A stretch of 64,000 nucleotides of DNA from Cellulomonas sp. GTDB taxonomy: Bacteria > Actinomycetota > Actinomycetes > Actinomycetales > Cellulomonadaceae. The notes under the pieces were generated by a model, which did not search any database, was not told the origin of the DNA, and was given only the letters and a program-made list of their open reading frames with translations. Below are positions 1 through 8,642 of the stretch, one piece after another; positions within the stretch are counted from its first letter, which is position 1; the number at the start of each line of letters is the position of its first letter. The stretch spans positions 62,413 through 126,412 of the forward strand of contig NZ_JADGMY010000016.1 of the NCBI RefSeq assembly GCF_015234515.1. Direction: 5' to 3'. The translations under genes were made by a program, and so were the position numbers.

Positions 1-2
1 CA

Positions 3-19
3 TCGGTAATCGCTACCGA
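3..19. promoter_or_regulatory. Inverted repeat, possible operator
   Basis: TCGGTA and TACCGA form a perfect 6-bp inverted repeat around a 5-nt spacer (ATCGC). It lies about 180 bp upstream of the LuxR-type regulator gene at the left edge of the window. It may be an operator for that gene or for one outside the window. The rest of 1-198 shows no gene that I can support. Confidence 0.35.
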
Positions 20-198
20 GGTTGCGCAGACGCCCCGACAGGGCCGCCCGGGGGATGCCCGAGGGGGTGAAATCCGCGACCTGGACGAGCGTTCAGGGAG
101 CGTTCGTCGCACTTGCCCGTCTCGCGGGCCGGGACGCCACGGACCCGTCCGAGGCGCGCGAGCGACCTTGTACCCAGCACGAACTCCCCGGAGGCGCT

Positions 199-2844
199 AT
201 GACCAGGTCCGATGTCCCTACGCACGCGGGACGGGCACGGACCGGCTCGACCTCCGTCCCCACGCCACGCAGGGCCCCCGCAGCCGCGGTCGCCGCGCCC
301 GCGACGGTGCTGCACCCCGCGGTCGTCGACCGCCTGACGGCGTCGCTCGCCGCCGGGCGCAGCGCCCTGGTCGTCGGCGAGGCCGGGACGGGCAAGACCC
401 AGGCGGTCGCCCAGGCCGTCGAACGGCTGCGCGCGACCCACGACGACCTCCAGGTCGTGCACATCAGCGGCACCGGTACGCACGACGCGCTGCCGCTCGG
501 CGCCCTCGAGCCGCTGCTGGACGGCCCCGTCGCGCCCTTCGGGGACCTGGCGGGGACGCTGCGCTCCCTGGCCACGAGCCTCGAGCGCCGCCGCGGCGAG
601 GGCAGGCTGGTGCTGCGCGTCGAGGACGCCCACCGCCTCGACGACGCGTCGGCACGCGCGCTCGACTGGCTGGTGCGGCAGGACACCGTGCAGATCGTCG
701 CGACGCTGCGGCTGAGCTGGGCCGCGCGCCCGCCGTGGGCGGCACTGTGGAAGGACGACGTCGTCGAGCGGCTCGACATCGGGCCGCTCACGCGGGAGGC
801 CGCCGAGCGGTGGCTCGCCACCGAGCTGGGCGGGCCGGTGACGGCCGACACCGCGCACCGCCTGTGGCGCGCGGCCGGCGGCAGCGCCATGCGGTTGCGC
901 GAGGCGGTGCACGACGCGGTCGCGTCGGACGCGCTGGAGCAGCGCAACGGCACGTGGGTGTGGCGCGGCGGGCAGCAGCCGCGCTCGCGGATGCTGGACC
1001 TCGCCGAGCTGGACCTGCACGGCGTCAGCCCGCAGGGCCGCGAGGCGCTCGAGGTCTGCGCCGTGGTGTGCCCCGTCGCGCTCGACGTGCTGCTGGACCT
1101 GGTCCCGGCGCCCGCGGTGGACGAGCTCGTCCTGGCCGGCGCGGTCACGACCACCACGGCGGAGACGGTCACGGGCGGCACGGTGCGGGTCGTCGACCTG
1201 ACGACGCCCGCCTACGCCGACGTCGCGCGGGCCTGGATCCCGGCGTCACGGCAGCGCGAGCTGCTGCAGCGTGCGCTCGACGCCCCGGTGGCCCGCGGCA
1301 TCGCGGCGAGCTCGCTGATCCGCTCGGTGTCGCTGGCGATCGACCTCGGCATGGAGGTGCCGGAGGCGCGCGTCCAGGAGGCGCTCGGGGCGGCGTTCGC
1401 GATCCACCAGTACGACTCCGTCGTGATGCTCGCGACCGGCGCGCTCGCGTGCGCGCCGCAGGGGCTCGCGGCGGCGCACCTGCACGCGCTGCGCGCGGAC
1501 GCGCGGGTCATGCTCACGCAGCTCGCGGACGCGGAGCGGGACCTCTCGCGCGCGGCCGAGCTGCTGGCCGAGGGGCCGTTCGACGTCGCGACGGTCACCC
1601 TGCTGCTGCACGTGGCGGACATGGCCACGCTCGTCGCGCACCGGCGCCTGGGCGACGTGGACCGCGCGCTGGCCCGCCTGGACGAGGTCGTGCGCCCGCT
1701 GCGCGAGGCCGACCCGGTGCTGCCGGTCCTGCGGTGGCGCGACGAGGTCGAGGTGACGCGGCTGACGCGCCTGGGCTACGCGGGCCGGCTCGAGACGCTC
1801 GACGCCGCGCTGGTCGCGCTCGAGGGCGGGGCCCACCCCGCACGGCGCGTGTCGCTGGCACCGCCGACCGCGATGAGCCTGGGCGAGAGCGGCAGGCTGC
1901 ACGAGGCGTTCGCGCTGTGCGCGCGGTTCTCGGAGATCGCCGCCGCGCACGAGGACCTGCACCGCTGGGGGCGCGGCGAGGTGCTCGTCGCGATGTTCTT
2001 CACGCTGCTGTGGTCGGGCGAGGTCGAGGCGGTCCGGGCGTCGCTGGCCCCCACGGCCGACGAGGCGCCGATGGCCGTCGAGTGGTCGACCGTGCACACC
2101 GCGCTCGGCCTGCTCGCCATCGCCGACGGGTCCTGGAGCGAGGCGCGCACGCACCTGGCGACGGCCCGCGCGCGCTTCGACGAGAGCGACCTGACGGGCC
2201 TGGCGCGGTACTCGCTGACGGCCGAGGCCGTCGCGGCCGCGGCGTGCGGCGACACAGCCGCCGGGCGCGACCTGCTGGAGCAGGCGTCGCGCACCGCACC
2301 CGGCTCGTCGCTGGCCATGGAGGGCGACGTGACGGTGCGCCGGCTGGACGCGCTGGCGTGGCTGCGCAGCCCCGACGTGGTCGCCGAGGCGCGGGCCCTG
2401 GCCCGGTGGGCGCGGGAGCGCGGCGCCGCACGCGTCGAGCTCGAGGCGCTGCACCGCTGGGTCGACGCGACGCGACGCACCGGCGGGCAGCCCGACCCGG
2501 CACTCGTCGCGCGCGTGCGGGACCTGGGCGAGGTCTGCGACGGCGAACGCTCCGCGGCGCTGGTCGCGCACGTCGAGGCCGTCGCCGCGCAGGACGCGGA
2601 CCTCGCGCGCATCGCCGAGCGGGAGCTGAACCGGCGCGGCCTGTGGCTGCCGCCGCAGGGCGCACCCGTCGCGCTGACGTCGCGCGAGCAGGAGATCGCC
2701 TCGCTCGCCGCCGGCGGCATGACCAGCCGCGCGATCGCGCAGCGCCTGGTCCTGTCGACGCGGACGGTCGACTCCCACCTGTCGCGCGTGTTCGCCAAGC
2801 TCGGCGTGCACTCGCGCGAGGAGCTGGCGAACGTCCTGCGCTGA
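199..2844 (+). CDS. Large AAA ATPase / LuxR-family transcriptional regulator
   Basis: 881 aa. The ATG at 199 follows a GGAGG at 190-194; an in-frame ATG far upstream has no ribosome site and gives an unconserved-looking tail. A P-loop GEAGTGKT is at about residues 61-68, followed by a Walker-B-like VLRVEDAH stretch. A long helical middle section resembles the TPR-like region of this class. The last ~57 residues are a LuxR/GerE helix-turn-helix (LTSREQEIASLAAGGMTSR...TVDSHLSRVFAKLGV). This is the LAL (MalT-like) architecture: an ATP-dependent regulator that oligomerises on ligand binding. The ligand cannot be told from the sequence. A hairpin closes the gene, so it is probably monocistronic and not part of the next operon. 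Confidence 0.9.
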   Translation: MTRSDVPTHAGRARTGSTSVPTPRRAPAAAVAAPATVLHPAVVDRLTASLAAGRSALVVGEAGTGKTQAVAQAVERLRATHDDLQVVHISGTGTHDALPLGALEPLLDGPVAPFGDLAGTLRSLATSLERRRGEGRLVLRVEDAHRLDDASARALDWLVRQDTVQIVATLRLSWAARPPWAALWKDDVVERLDIGPLTREAAERWLATELGGPVTADTAHRLWRAAGGSAMRLREAVHDAVASDALEQRNGTWVWRGGQQPRSRMLDLAELDLHGVSPQGREALEVCAVVCPVALDVLLDLVPAPAVDELVLAGAVTTTTAETVTGGTVRVVDLTTPAYADVARAWIPASRQRELLQRALDAPVARGIAASSLIRSVSLAIDLGMEVPEARVQEALGAAFAIHQYDSVVMLATGALACAPQGLAAAHLHALRADARVMLTQLADAERDLSRAAELLAEGPFDVATVTLLLHVADMATLVAHRRLGDVDRALARLDEVVRPLREADPVLPVLRWRDEVEVTRLTRLGYAGRLETLDAALVALEGGAHPARRVSLAPPTAMSLGESGRLHEAFALCARFSEIAAAHEDLHRWGRGEVLVAMFFTLLWSGEVEAVRASLAPTADEAPMAVEWSTVHTALGLLAIADGSWSEARTHLATARARFDESDLTGLARYSLTAEAVAAAACGDTAAGRDLLEQASRTAPGSSLAMEGDVTVRRLDALAWLRSPDVVAEARALARWARERGAARVELEALHRWVDATRRTGGQPDPALVARVRDLGEVCDGERSAALVAHVEAVAAQDADLARIAERELNRRGLWLPPQGAPVALTSREQEIASLAAGGMTSRAIAQRLVLSTRTVDSHLSRVFAKLGVHSREELANVLR

Positions 2845-2855
2845 GCGCCCGGGAC

Positions 2856-2872
2856 CCCCGTCGCCGACGGGG
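2856..2872 (+). terminator. Hairpin after the LuxR regulator
   Basis: CCCCGTC and GACGGGG (7 bp, 3-nt loop) start 12 nt after the stop codon. There is no T-run, which is usual for terminators in this genome. Confidence 0.5.
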
Positions 2873-2890
2873 TGGAACTCCGGTCACCGT

Positions 2891-2931
2891 CCGGGCGTTC
2901 TGGTCTGCACGACCGGGCGTTCCGGTACCGT
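2891..2931 (+). promoter_or_regulatory. Direct repeats and -10-like box before the TelA-PknG operon
   Basis: CCGGGCGTTC occurs twice, at 2891-2900 and 2913-2922, exactly 22 bp (two helical turns) apart. A -10-like TACCGT follows at 2926-2931, about 60 bp before the first gene of the long operon. The spacing suits a dimeric activator or repressor bound to one face of the DNA. The regulator is unknown. Confidence 0.4.
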
Positions 2932-2991
2932 GACCAGGGCCGTCATCGTCGGACGGCACCCGCGCCACCAGCGCCTCCCGGAGGACCGCAG

Positions 2992-4209
2992 ATGACCGAG
3001 CCCAGCCCCCTGCAGCCGCCCGCACCGAGCTCGGCGTTCGCGCTCGAGGCGCCCGCCCCGGTCGCGCCCGTGGCGACGCACGACGCCCCGGCGATGGCGC
3101 CGCGCGTCGACCCCGCGGCGCTCCCCGGTCTGGACGCCAAGGTCGGCGCGTACCTGAGCAGCCTCGACTCGGCGCAGGCCGGCTCCCCGGAGTTCGCCGC
3201 GAAGGCCGACGACGTGCGCCTCATGGGCGACTCGGACATCCGGCAGGCCGCCGACACGTCGAACCGCCTGCTGCAGGTGCCGGTGCGCGAGCTGCGGGAG
3301 GGCGGCGTCTCCGGCACGTCGCAGGTGTCGAAGTCGCTGCTGGACCTGCGCCGCACGGTCGAGGACCTCGACCCCTCCGAGAAGACGGTCGGGCGCAAGC
3401 TGCTGGGCATCCTGCCGTTCGGTGACACCCTCACCGACTACTTCCGCCGCTACGAGAGCTCGCAGAAGCAGATCGACGCGATCGTCCGGGCGCTGTACCG
3501 GGGCCAGGACGAGCTGCGCAAGGACAACGCCGCCCTGAACCTGGAGAAGCAGAACCTCTGGGACACGATGGGCCGGCTCAACCAGTACATCTACGTCGCG
3601 AGCTCGCTGGACACGCAGCTGTCCGCCAAGATCGCGCAGCTCGAGGTCGCCGAGCCCGAGCGCGCGCGGGCCCTGCGCGAGGACGTGCTGTTCTACGTCC
3701 GCCAGAAGCACCAGGACCTGCTGACGCAGCTCGCGGTGTCGATCCAGGGCTACCTGGCGATCGACATCATCATCAAGAACAACATCGAGCTCATCAAGGG
3801 CGTCGACCGGGCGACGACGACCACGGTCTCGGCGCTGCGGACCGCGGTGCTCGTCGCGCAGGCGCTCAACAACCAGAAGCTCGTGCTCGACCAGATCACG
3901 GCGCTGAACACGACGACGTCGAACATGATCGCGTCGACGTCCAAGCTGCTGCGCGAGCAGTCGGTGGCCATCCAGCAGCAGGCCGCGAGCGCGACGATCG
4001 GGCTCCCGCAGCTGCAGCAGTCGTTCTCGGACATCTTCGCGGCCATGGACTCGATCGACACGTTCAAGGTGCAGGCGCTGGACTCGATGGCGCAGACGGT
4101 CGGCGTGCTGGAGACCGAGACGGCGAAGGCCAAGCAGTACCTGGACCGGGTCTCGCGCTCGGACCAGACGCAGGCCGCGAGCGGGTCGCTCGACCTGGGC
4201 CTGCGCTGA
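2992..4209 (+). CDS. TelA-family (toxic anion resistance) protein
   Basis: 405 aa, starting at the ATG preceded by GGAGG at 2980-2984. The N-terminal ~45 residues are Pro/Ala-rich. The rest is a long helical protein with typical TelA/KlaB features (KTVGRKLLGILPFGDTL; ELRKDNAALNLEKQNLW; the IIIKNNIELIKGVDRA segment). TelA proteins are named for tellurite resistance, but their molecular role is unclear and many sit in stress or surface-signalling loci. This is the first gene of a ~12.5-kb co-directional run that ends with the FHA protein. Its place next to a kinase, phosphatase, VWA protein and AAA ATPase argues for a role in a protein complex rather than simple tellurite detoxification. Confidence 0.85.
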   Translation: MTEPSPLQPPAPSSAFALEAPAPVAPVATHDAPAMAPRVDPAALPGLDAKVGAYLSSLDSAQAGSPEFAAKADDVRLMGDSDIRQAADTSNRLLQVPVRELREGGVSGTSQVSKSLLDLRRTVEDLDPSEKTVGRKLLGILPFGDTLTDYFRRYESSQKQIDAIVRALYRGQDELRKDNAALNLEKQNLWDTMGRLNQYIYVASSLDTQLSAKIAQLEVAEPERARALREDVLFYVRQKHQDLLTQLAVSIQGYLAIDIIIKNNIELIKGVDRATTTTVSALRTAVLVAQALNNQKLVLDQITALNTTTSNMIASTSKLLREQSVAIQQQAASATIGLPQLQQSFSDIFAAMDSIDTFKVQALDSMAQTVGVLETETAKAKQYLDRVSRSDQTQAASGSLDLGLR

Positions 4210-4250
4210 GGCGACCGCGTGCCACGGACGAGCGAGGAGGTGGACGGCCG

Positions 4251-4766
4251 GTGAGCGCACTGGGCGACCTCGTCGCGCGTCTGCTCGGTCGCACGCCGCG
4301 TCACGTCGTCGTGATCGAGGAGGACCCGGTCCCCACGGCCGAGCAGATCGCGGCGGCCGTGCGGGACGTCGAGGCGAGCATCGAGGGACGCGTCCCCGCG
4401 GCGGTGACCGCGCGCGTGCACCGCATCACCGGGACGGTCGAGGACATGGTGCCGCGCCTCGACCGGTTCGGCGTGGGCGACCGCCAGGCGTACACCGTGG
4501 TCGCGACCGCGACGAGCTACCTGCCGGAGGCCGTCGAGGGGTACCTGCGGCTGCCGCGCGACTTCGCCGACCGCCGCGTGGTGTCCCGCGGCAAGACGTC
4601 GCTCATGCTGCTGTGCGACCAGCTCGACCTGCTCGCCGTGACGCTGGAGAAGATCTCCGACGCCGTGTACCGCGCCGACGCGCAGGCGCTGGTGGCGCAC
4701 GGGCAGTTCCTCGCCGAGAAGTTCGGGCAGTCGTCGCTGGACGTACCCGGGACGGGAGCACCGTGA
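4251..4766 (+). CDS. Conserved hypothetical protein of the TelA-PknG operon
   Basis: 171 aa, GTG start with GAGGAGG at 4234-4240. I recognise no family. It has no signal peptide or membrane segment. The sequence is mostly predicted helical, with a short basic N-terminus (LLGRTPRHVV) and a central segment rich in charged residues. Its stop codon overlaps the GTG start of the AAA ATPase gene (GTGA), so the two are probably translationally coupled and may act together. Confidence 0.75.
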   Translation: MSALGDLVARLLGRTPRHVVVIEEDPVPTAEQIAAAVRDVEASIEGRVPAAVTARVHRITGTVEDMVPRLDRFGVGDRQAYTVVATATSYLPEAVEGYLRLPRDFADRRVVSRGKTSLMLLCDQLDLLAVTLEKISDAVYRADAQALVAHGQFLAEKFGQSSLDVPGTGAP

Positions 4767-6394
4767 CCGCGCTCGATCGAGTGCTCGACGGCGTGCTCGA
4801 CGCCCTGGTGGCCGCCGGCACCACCGCCGGTCTGCCGGGTGCCGCCGTGCGCGACGAGGGCGAGCGGCTGGCCGCCGCGGTCGCCGAGTCCGTCACGGGT
4901 GCGGGCCCGGCCTGGCTCGCCGCGCTCGGACGGCCCGACGGTGACCTCACGCCGTTCTTCGTCGCGGCCGCGTCGGCCCGCCGCTGGCGGCACGCCCCCA
5001 CCGACCTGCTGACCACGCTCGTCGCCGCGCGCTCGCCGCACGCGGCGGCCTACGCCGACGCGCTCGCGCACGTGGCGTCCGCCGCGTGCGACCTGGGCAC
5101 CCCGGACCTGCAGGTGGTCGCCGCGGCCTCGGTGACGGCCGCCGTCCAACGCGCCGCCGCCCACACCACCCCCACCCCTCCCACCCCCACCCCCACCCCC
5201 CCGGGCGCGAGAGTGCAATCCAGCACCCCCACCCCCACCCCCCCGGGCGCGAGAGTGCAATCCAGCACCCGCACCCCCACCCCCCCGGGCGCGAGAGTGC
5301 AATCCAGCTCGCCCGTACCGGGACTGGATCGCACTCTCGCCACCCCAGGGGCCGGGGGCGTCGGCGGCGGGACCCCGGTGGGGGACGACGCACCCCCCGA
5401 GAAGACGTTCGACGAGCTGCTGGCCGAGCTCGACGCGCTCGTCGGGCTGGACCGCGTCAAGCGCGAGATCCGCCAGCAGGCGGAGGTGCTGCGCGTCGAG
5501 CGGCTGCGCACCGACGCCGGGCTCACGCGTCCGTCGCTGACGCGGCACCTCGTGTTCGTCGGCAACCCCGGCACCGGCAAGACGACCGTCGCGCGGCTCG
5601 TGGCCGGGCTGTACCGGGCGCTGGGCCTGCTGAGCAGCGGGCACCTCGTCGAGGTCGACCGCTCGGAGCTCGTCGCCGGCTACCTCGGGCAGACGGCGAC
5701 CAAGACGACCGAGGTCGTCACCAAGGCGCTGGGCGGCGTGCTGTTCATCGACGAGGCCTACTCGCTGGCGGAGGACCAGTACGGCGCAGAAGCCGTGAAC
5801 ACCCTGGTCAAGGACATGGAGGACCACCGCGACGAGCTCGTCGTCATCGTCGCGGGCTACCCCCTGCCGATGACGCGGTTCCTCACGACCAACCCGGGCC
5901 TCGAGAGCCGGTTCGCCACGACCATCGCGTTCGACGACTACACCGACGCCCAGCTGCGCGAGATCTTCGCGCTCGCCGCCCGCAAGGCCGACTTCGAGCC
6001 GTCGGCCGAGGCGCTCGACCTCGTCGAGCAGGTCGTCGCCGCGCAGCCGCGGCACGAGGGCTTCGGCAACGGGCGTCTGGCGCGCAACCTCCTGGACCGC
6101 GCGGTGCTGCGGCACGCGTGGCGCCTGCGGGACGTCGCGAACCCGACCGTCGAGCAGCTGCGCACGCTGCTGCCGGCGGACCTCGCGACGGACGTCGCGG
6201 ACGTCGCGACGGACCTGCCGGTCCCCGACGACGCGCTCGTCGTCGCACCGGCCGACGCCGACGACGGCCCGGCCGACGGCCCGGCCGACAGCCCCACCGA
6301 CGAGCCGACGCGTGACGAGCCCGCCCCCGTGAACCCGACCGACACCGACCCGGCCGGCGGCGGACCCGCCCCGCGCCCCGAGGAGCCCGCGTGA
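4763..6394 (+). CDS. CbxX/CfqX (SpoVK-like) AAA+ ATPase with repeat-derived linker
   Basis: 543 aa; the GTG at 4763 overlaps the previous stop. Residues 1-~130 are a helical N-domain. Residues ~135-195 are a Pro/Thr linker with three tandem 14-residue units (PTPTPPGARVQSS-type) encoded by a DNA hairpin repeat. The AAA+ core follows: Walker A GNPGTGKT at ~267-274, Walker B VLFIDEAYSL at ~326-335, and an ESRF arginine-finger motif. The tail is acidic and Pro/Asp-rich. CbxX/SpoVK ATPases are ring remodelers: CbxX reactivates Rubisco and others work in ESX secretion. No Rubisco gene is here, so the client is unknown, though its operon places it with PknG signalling. The linker repeats are probably tolerated insertions rather than function. 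Confidence 0.88.
   Translation: MTALDRVLDGVLDALVAAGTTAGLPGAAVRDEGERLAAAVAESVTGAGPAWLAALGRPDGDLTPFFVAAASARRWRHAPTDLLTTLVAARSPHAAAYADALAHVASAACDLGTPDLQVVAAASVTAAVQRAAAHTTPTPPTPTPTPPGARVQSSTPTPTPPGARVQSSTRTPTPPGARVQSSSPVPGLDRTLATPGAGGVGGGTPVGDDAPPEKTFDELLAELDALVGLDRVKREIRQQAEVLRVERLRTDAGLTRPSLTRHLVFVGNPGTGKTTVARLVAGLYRALGLLSSGHLVEVDRSELVAGYLGQTATKTTEVVTKALGGVLFIDEAYSLAEDQYGAEAVNTLVKDMEDHRDELVVIVAGYPLPMTRFLTTNPGLESRFATTIAFDDYTDAQLREIFALAARKADFEPSAEALDLVEQVVAAQPRHEGFGNGRLARNLLDRAVLRHAWRLRDVANPTVEQLRTLLPADLATDVADVATDLPVPDDALVVAPADADDGPADGPADSPTDEPTRDEPAPVNPTDTDPAGGGPAPRPEEPA
5207..5340. repeat. Hairpin repeat family 1 inside the AAA ATPase gene
   Basis: Three direct copies of GCGAGAGTGCAATCCAG lie at 5207-5223, 5249-5265 and 5291-5307, with an exact 42-bp (14-codon) period. 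An inverted copy, CTGGATCGCACTCTCGC, is at 5324-5340. The third and inverted copies form a hairpin with 16 of 17 positions paired and a 16-nt loop. The same unit recurs at 27262-27446, outside any gene. The period keeps the reading frame open. Confidence 0.9.
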
Positions 6395-7689
6395 CCACGA
6401 CCGTCGTGTCCTCGCCACCGAGTCCGCCCCACCCGGCTCCGCCGCACCAGCCGGGAACCCAGCCCGCCCCCGCCCGGCCGACGAGCGGCTGGCGCTCGAC
6501 GCCGGGCGGCCTGCGCCTGTGGGGTGCGGTCGCAGCCGTCGTCACCGCGCTGACCGGTCTGCTCGCCCTGGGCGCCACGACGAGCCAGAGCGCGGCCGTC
6601 ACCGGCGTGCGCGACTCGGCGGCGCAGCTCGTCGGCCTGCAGGACGCGCGCAACCAGCTGGTCGCCGCCGACGCGGCCGCGACCACGGCCTTCCTCGTCG
6701 GCGGGCTGGAGCCCACCGACCTGCGCGCGAGCTACGACGCCGCCGTCGACGCCGGGGCGCACGCCCTGGCGCAGCTCGCGGCGAGCGGCCCGGAGGGCGC
6801 GGACGGCCTGGCCGAGGTGTCGGCCGACCTCACGACGTACACGGGCCTGGTGGCGCAGGCGCGGGCGAACAACCGGCAGGGCTTCCCCGTCGGGTCGGCG
6901 TACCTCGAGGAGGCGTCGACGGTCCTGCGCGAGGACATCGTGCCGACGCTCGACGAGCTCGTCGCCGCGGAGCAGCAGCGCGTGGACGACGAGCTGTCGT
7001 CGGTGCGCTCGGCGACGCCGCTGCTGGTGGCGGTGGTCGTCCTGGCGCTCGCGGTGCTGGTCGCCGTGCAGGTGTGGGTCGCGCGCCGCACACGGCGGAC
7101 GTTCAACGCCGGTCTGGTCGCCGCGACGGTCGCGGTGCTGGTCATCGCGGTCGTGGGCGGCTCGACCCTGGGCGGTGCGGCGTCCCGCGCGAGCCGCGCG
7201 CACGACGGGCCGTACGCGGCGACCGTCGCGACGTCCCAGGCGTTCGCGCTCGTCAACGACGCCCGGTCGATGGAGGCGTTCACCCTCATCCGACGCGGCT
7301 CGGGTGCGGCGTACGAGGAGTCGTTCGTCGCCAACGTCGACCAGGCCCGCGCGGCGCTGGCGGGGGACGGCAGCAGGCTGGACGCGTCCCTCGTCGACAG
7401 GCTCGACGCGTGGGTCGCGGCGCACGAGGCCGTGCGCGGCCTGGACGACAGCGGCGACTGGGACGGCGCGGTCGCCCTGGTCACGAGCGACGACCCGGCC
7501 GCGTCGCCCGCGCTCTTCGACGACCTGTCCGCGAGCCTGACGGCCGCCGTCGACGCCGGCAGCACGCAGGTCGCGGACGACCTGCGGACGAGCGGCACGT
7601 GGGTGGGCTGGCTGCTGGCCGCGCTGGGCGTCGGCGGCGCCGTCCTCGCCTGGACCGGTCTGCGCGCACGACGGGAGGAGTACCGATGA
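6391..7689 (+). CDS. glnX: GlnX-like membrane sensor protein
   Basis: 432 aa; GTG start overlapping the ATPase stop. After a Pro-rich cytoplasmic N-terminus there are four membrane segments, at about 43-62, 209-231, 241-262 and 403-424. They enclose two extracellular helical domains of ~145 and ~140 residues. Length, topology and position directly before glnH match GlnX of mycobacteria (Rv0412c), which passes the GlnH ligand signal to the kinase PknG. The name rests on topology and gene order rather than on a sequence search. The external helical domains resemble four-helix sensory domains of chemoreceptors. It is coupled to glnH through an ATGA overlap. Confidence 0.75.
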   Translation: MTTTVVSSPPSPPHPAPPHQPGTQPAPARPTSGWRSTPGGLRLWGAVAAVVTALTGLLALGATTSQSAAVTGVRDSAAQLVGLQDARNQLVAADAAATTAFLVGGLEPTDLRASYDAAVDAGAHALAQLAASGPEGADGLAEVSADLTTYTGLVAQARANNRQGFPVGSAYLEEASTVLREDIVPTLDELVAAEQQRVDDELSSVRSATPLLVAVVVLALAVLVAVQVWVARRTRRTFNAGLVAATVAVLVIAVVGGSTLGGAASRASRAHDGPYAATVATSQAFALVNDARSMEAFTLIRRGSGAAYEESFVANVDQARAALAGDGSRLDASLVDRLDAWVAAHEAVRGLDDSGDWDGAVALVTSDDPAASPALFDDLSASLTAAVDAGSTQVADDLRTSGTWVGWLLAALGVGGAVLAWTGLRARREEYR

Positions 7690-8642
7690 GCACACGCACG
7701 ACGCACCTGCGCACCGCACTGGCCGCGGCGGCCCTCGCCGCCGTGGTGCTCGGCGGCTGCGCGACGCAGGCCGCCCCCGGCGGCACGGGCGTGATCCCGG
7801 CGGCCCCCGACGCCGCACCGGCCGTCGCACCCGCGGCCGCCGAGTGCGCCGACGCCACCACCTCGTACGCCCCGACCACGGGCACCGAGGTCCCCGGCGG
7901 CTCCACGATGGCCGCGATCCGCGACCGCGGCCACCTGCTCGTCGGCGTCTCCGCCGACACGCTGCAGATGGGGGCGCGCAACCCGTTCACGGGGCAGATC
8001 GAGGGCTTCGACATCGACATCGCCCGCCAGGTCGCGCAGGCGATCATCGGTGACCCCGACGCGATCCGGTTCCGCGTCATCACCGCCGGCGACCGCATCC
8101 CGGTGCTGCAGGAGCACGAGGTCGACCTGGTCGTGCGCGCGTTCACCATCAACTGCGAGCGGTGGCAGGACATCGCGTTCTCGGCCGAGTACTTCACCGC
8201 CGGTCAGAAGGTCCTGGTCAGCACCGAGTCCGACGCGCAGGGCATCGAGGACCTCGCCGGGCAGCGGGTCTGCGCGCCGGAGGGCACGACGACGCTCGAG
8301 CGCCTCGACGAGTACGACGTCGAGCCCGTGGGCGCGCGCACGCACTCCGCGTGCCTGGCGCTGTTCCAGCAGGGCCGCGTCGACGCGATCACCGGTGACG
8401 ACACCGTCCTGGCCGGGTTCGTCGCGCAGGACCCGTACGCCCGCGTCGTGGGCGAGGCGTTCAGCGCTGAGCCGTACGGCGTGGGCGTCCCCGCGGACCA
8501 GGTCGACCTGGTGCGCTTCGTCAACGCCGTGCTCGACGGCATGAAGGCCGACGGGACGTGGGCGCAGGTCTACGACCGCTGGCTGGGTGAGGCCCTGGGG
8601 CCCGCACCCGCGCCGCCGGCGTCCGTGTACGGACGGTCGTGA
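7686..8642 (+). CDS. glnH: GlnH-like glutamate/aspartate-binding lipoprotein
   Basis: 318 aa. The lipoprotein signal ends in LGGC, with the lipidated Cys at residue 25. After a low-complexity Ala/Pro spacer comes a family-3 solute-binding fold (GHLLVGVSADTLQMGARNP; GFDIDIARQVAQAI; FTINCERW). No ABC permease or ATPase gene is near, so it is likely a sensor subunit rather than an uptake component. In mycobacteria GlnH binds Asp/Glu and signals through GlnX to PknG. The start ATGA overlaps the glnX stop, and the stop overlaps the next GTG. Confidence 0.85.
   Translation: MSTRTTHLRTALAAAALAAVVLGGCATQAAPGGTGVIPAAPDAAPAVAPAAAECADATTSYAPTTGTEVPGGSTMAAIRDRGHLLVGVSADTLQMGARNPFTGQIEGFDIDIARQVAQAIIGDPDAIRFRVITAGDRIPVLQEHEVDLVVRAFTINCERWQDIAFSAEYFTAGQKVLVSTESDAQGIEDLAGQRVCAPEGTTTLERLDEYDVEPVGARTHSACLALFQQGRVDAITGDDTVLAGFVAQDPYARVVGEAFSAEPYGVGVPADQVDLVRFVNAVLDGMKADGTWAQVYDRWLGEALGPAPAPPASVYGRS

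Noticed and set aside
5207..5340. CRISPR-like array (regularly spaced repeats)
   Set aside because: Only three direct units, 42-bp period, with near-identical spacers inside a reading frame, and no cas genes.
4517..6418. Long open frame opposite the AAA ATPase gene
   Set aside because: It is a GC-driven shadow. The + strand frame has Walker motifs and coupled start codons.
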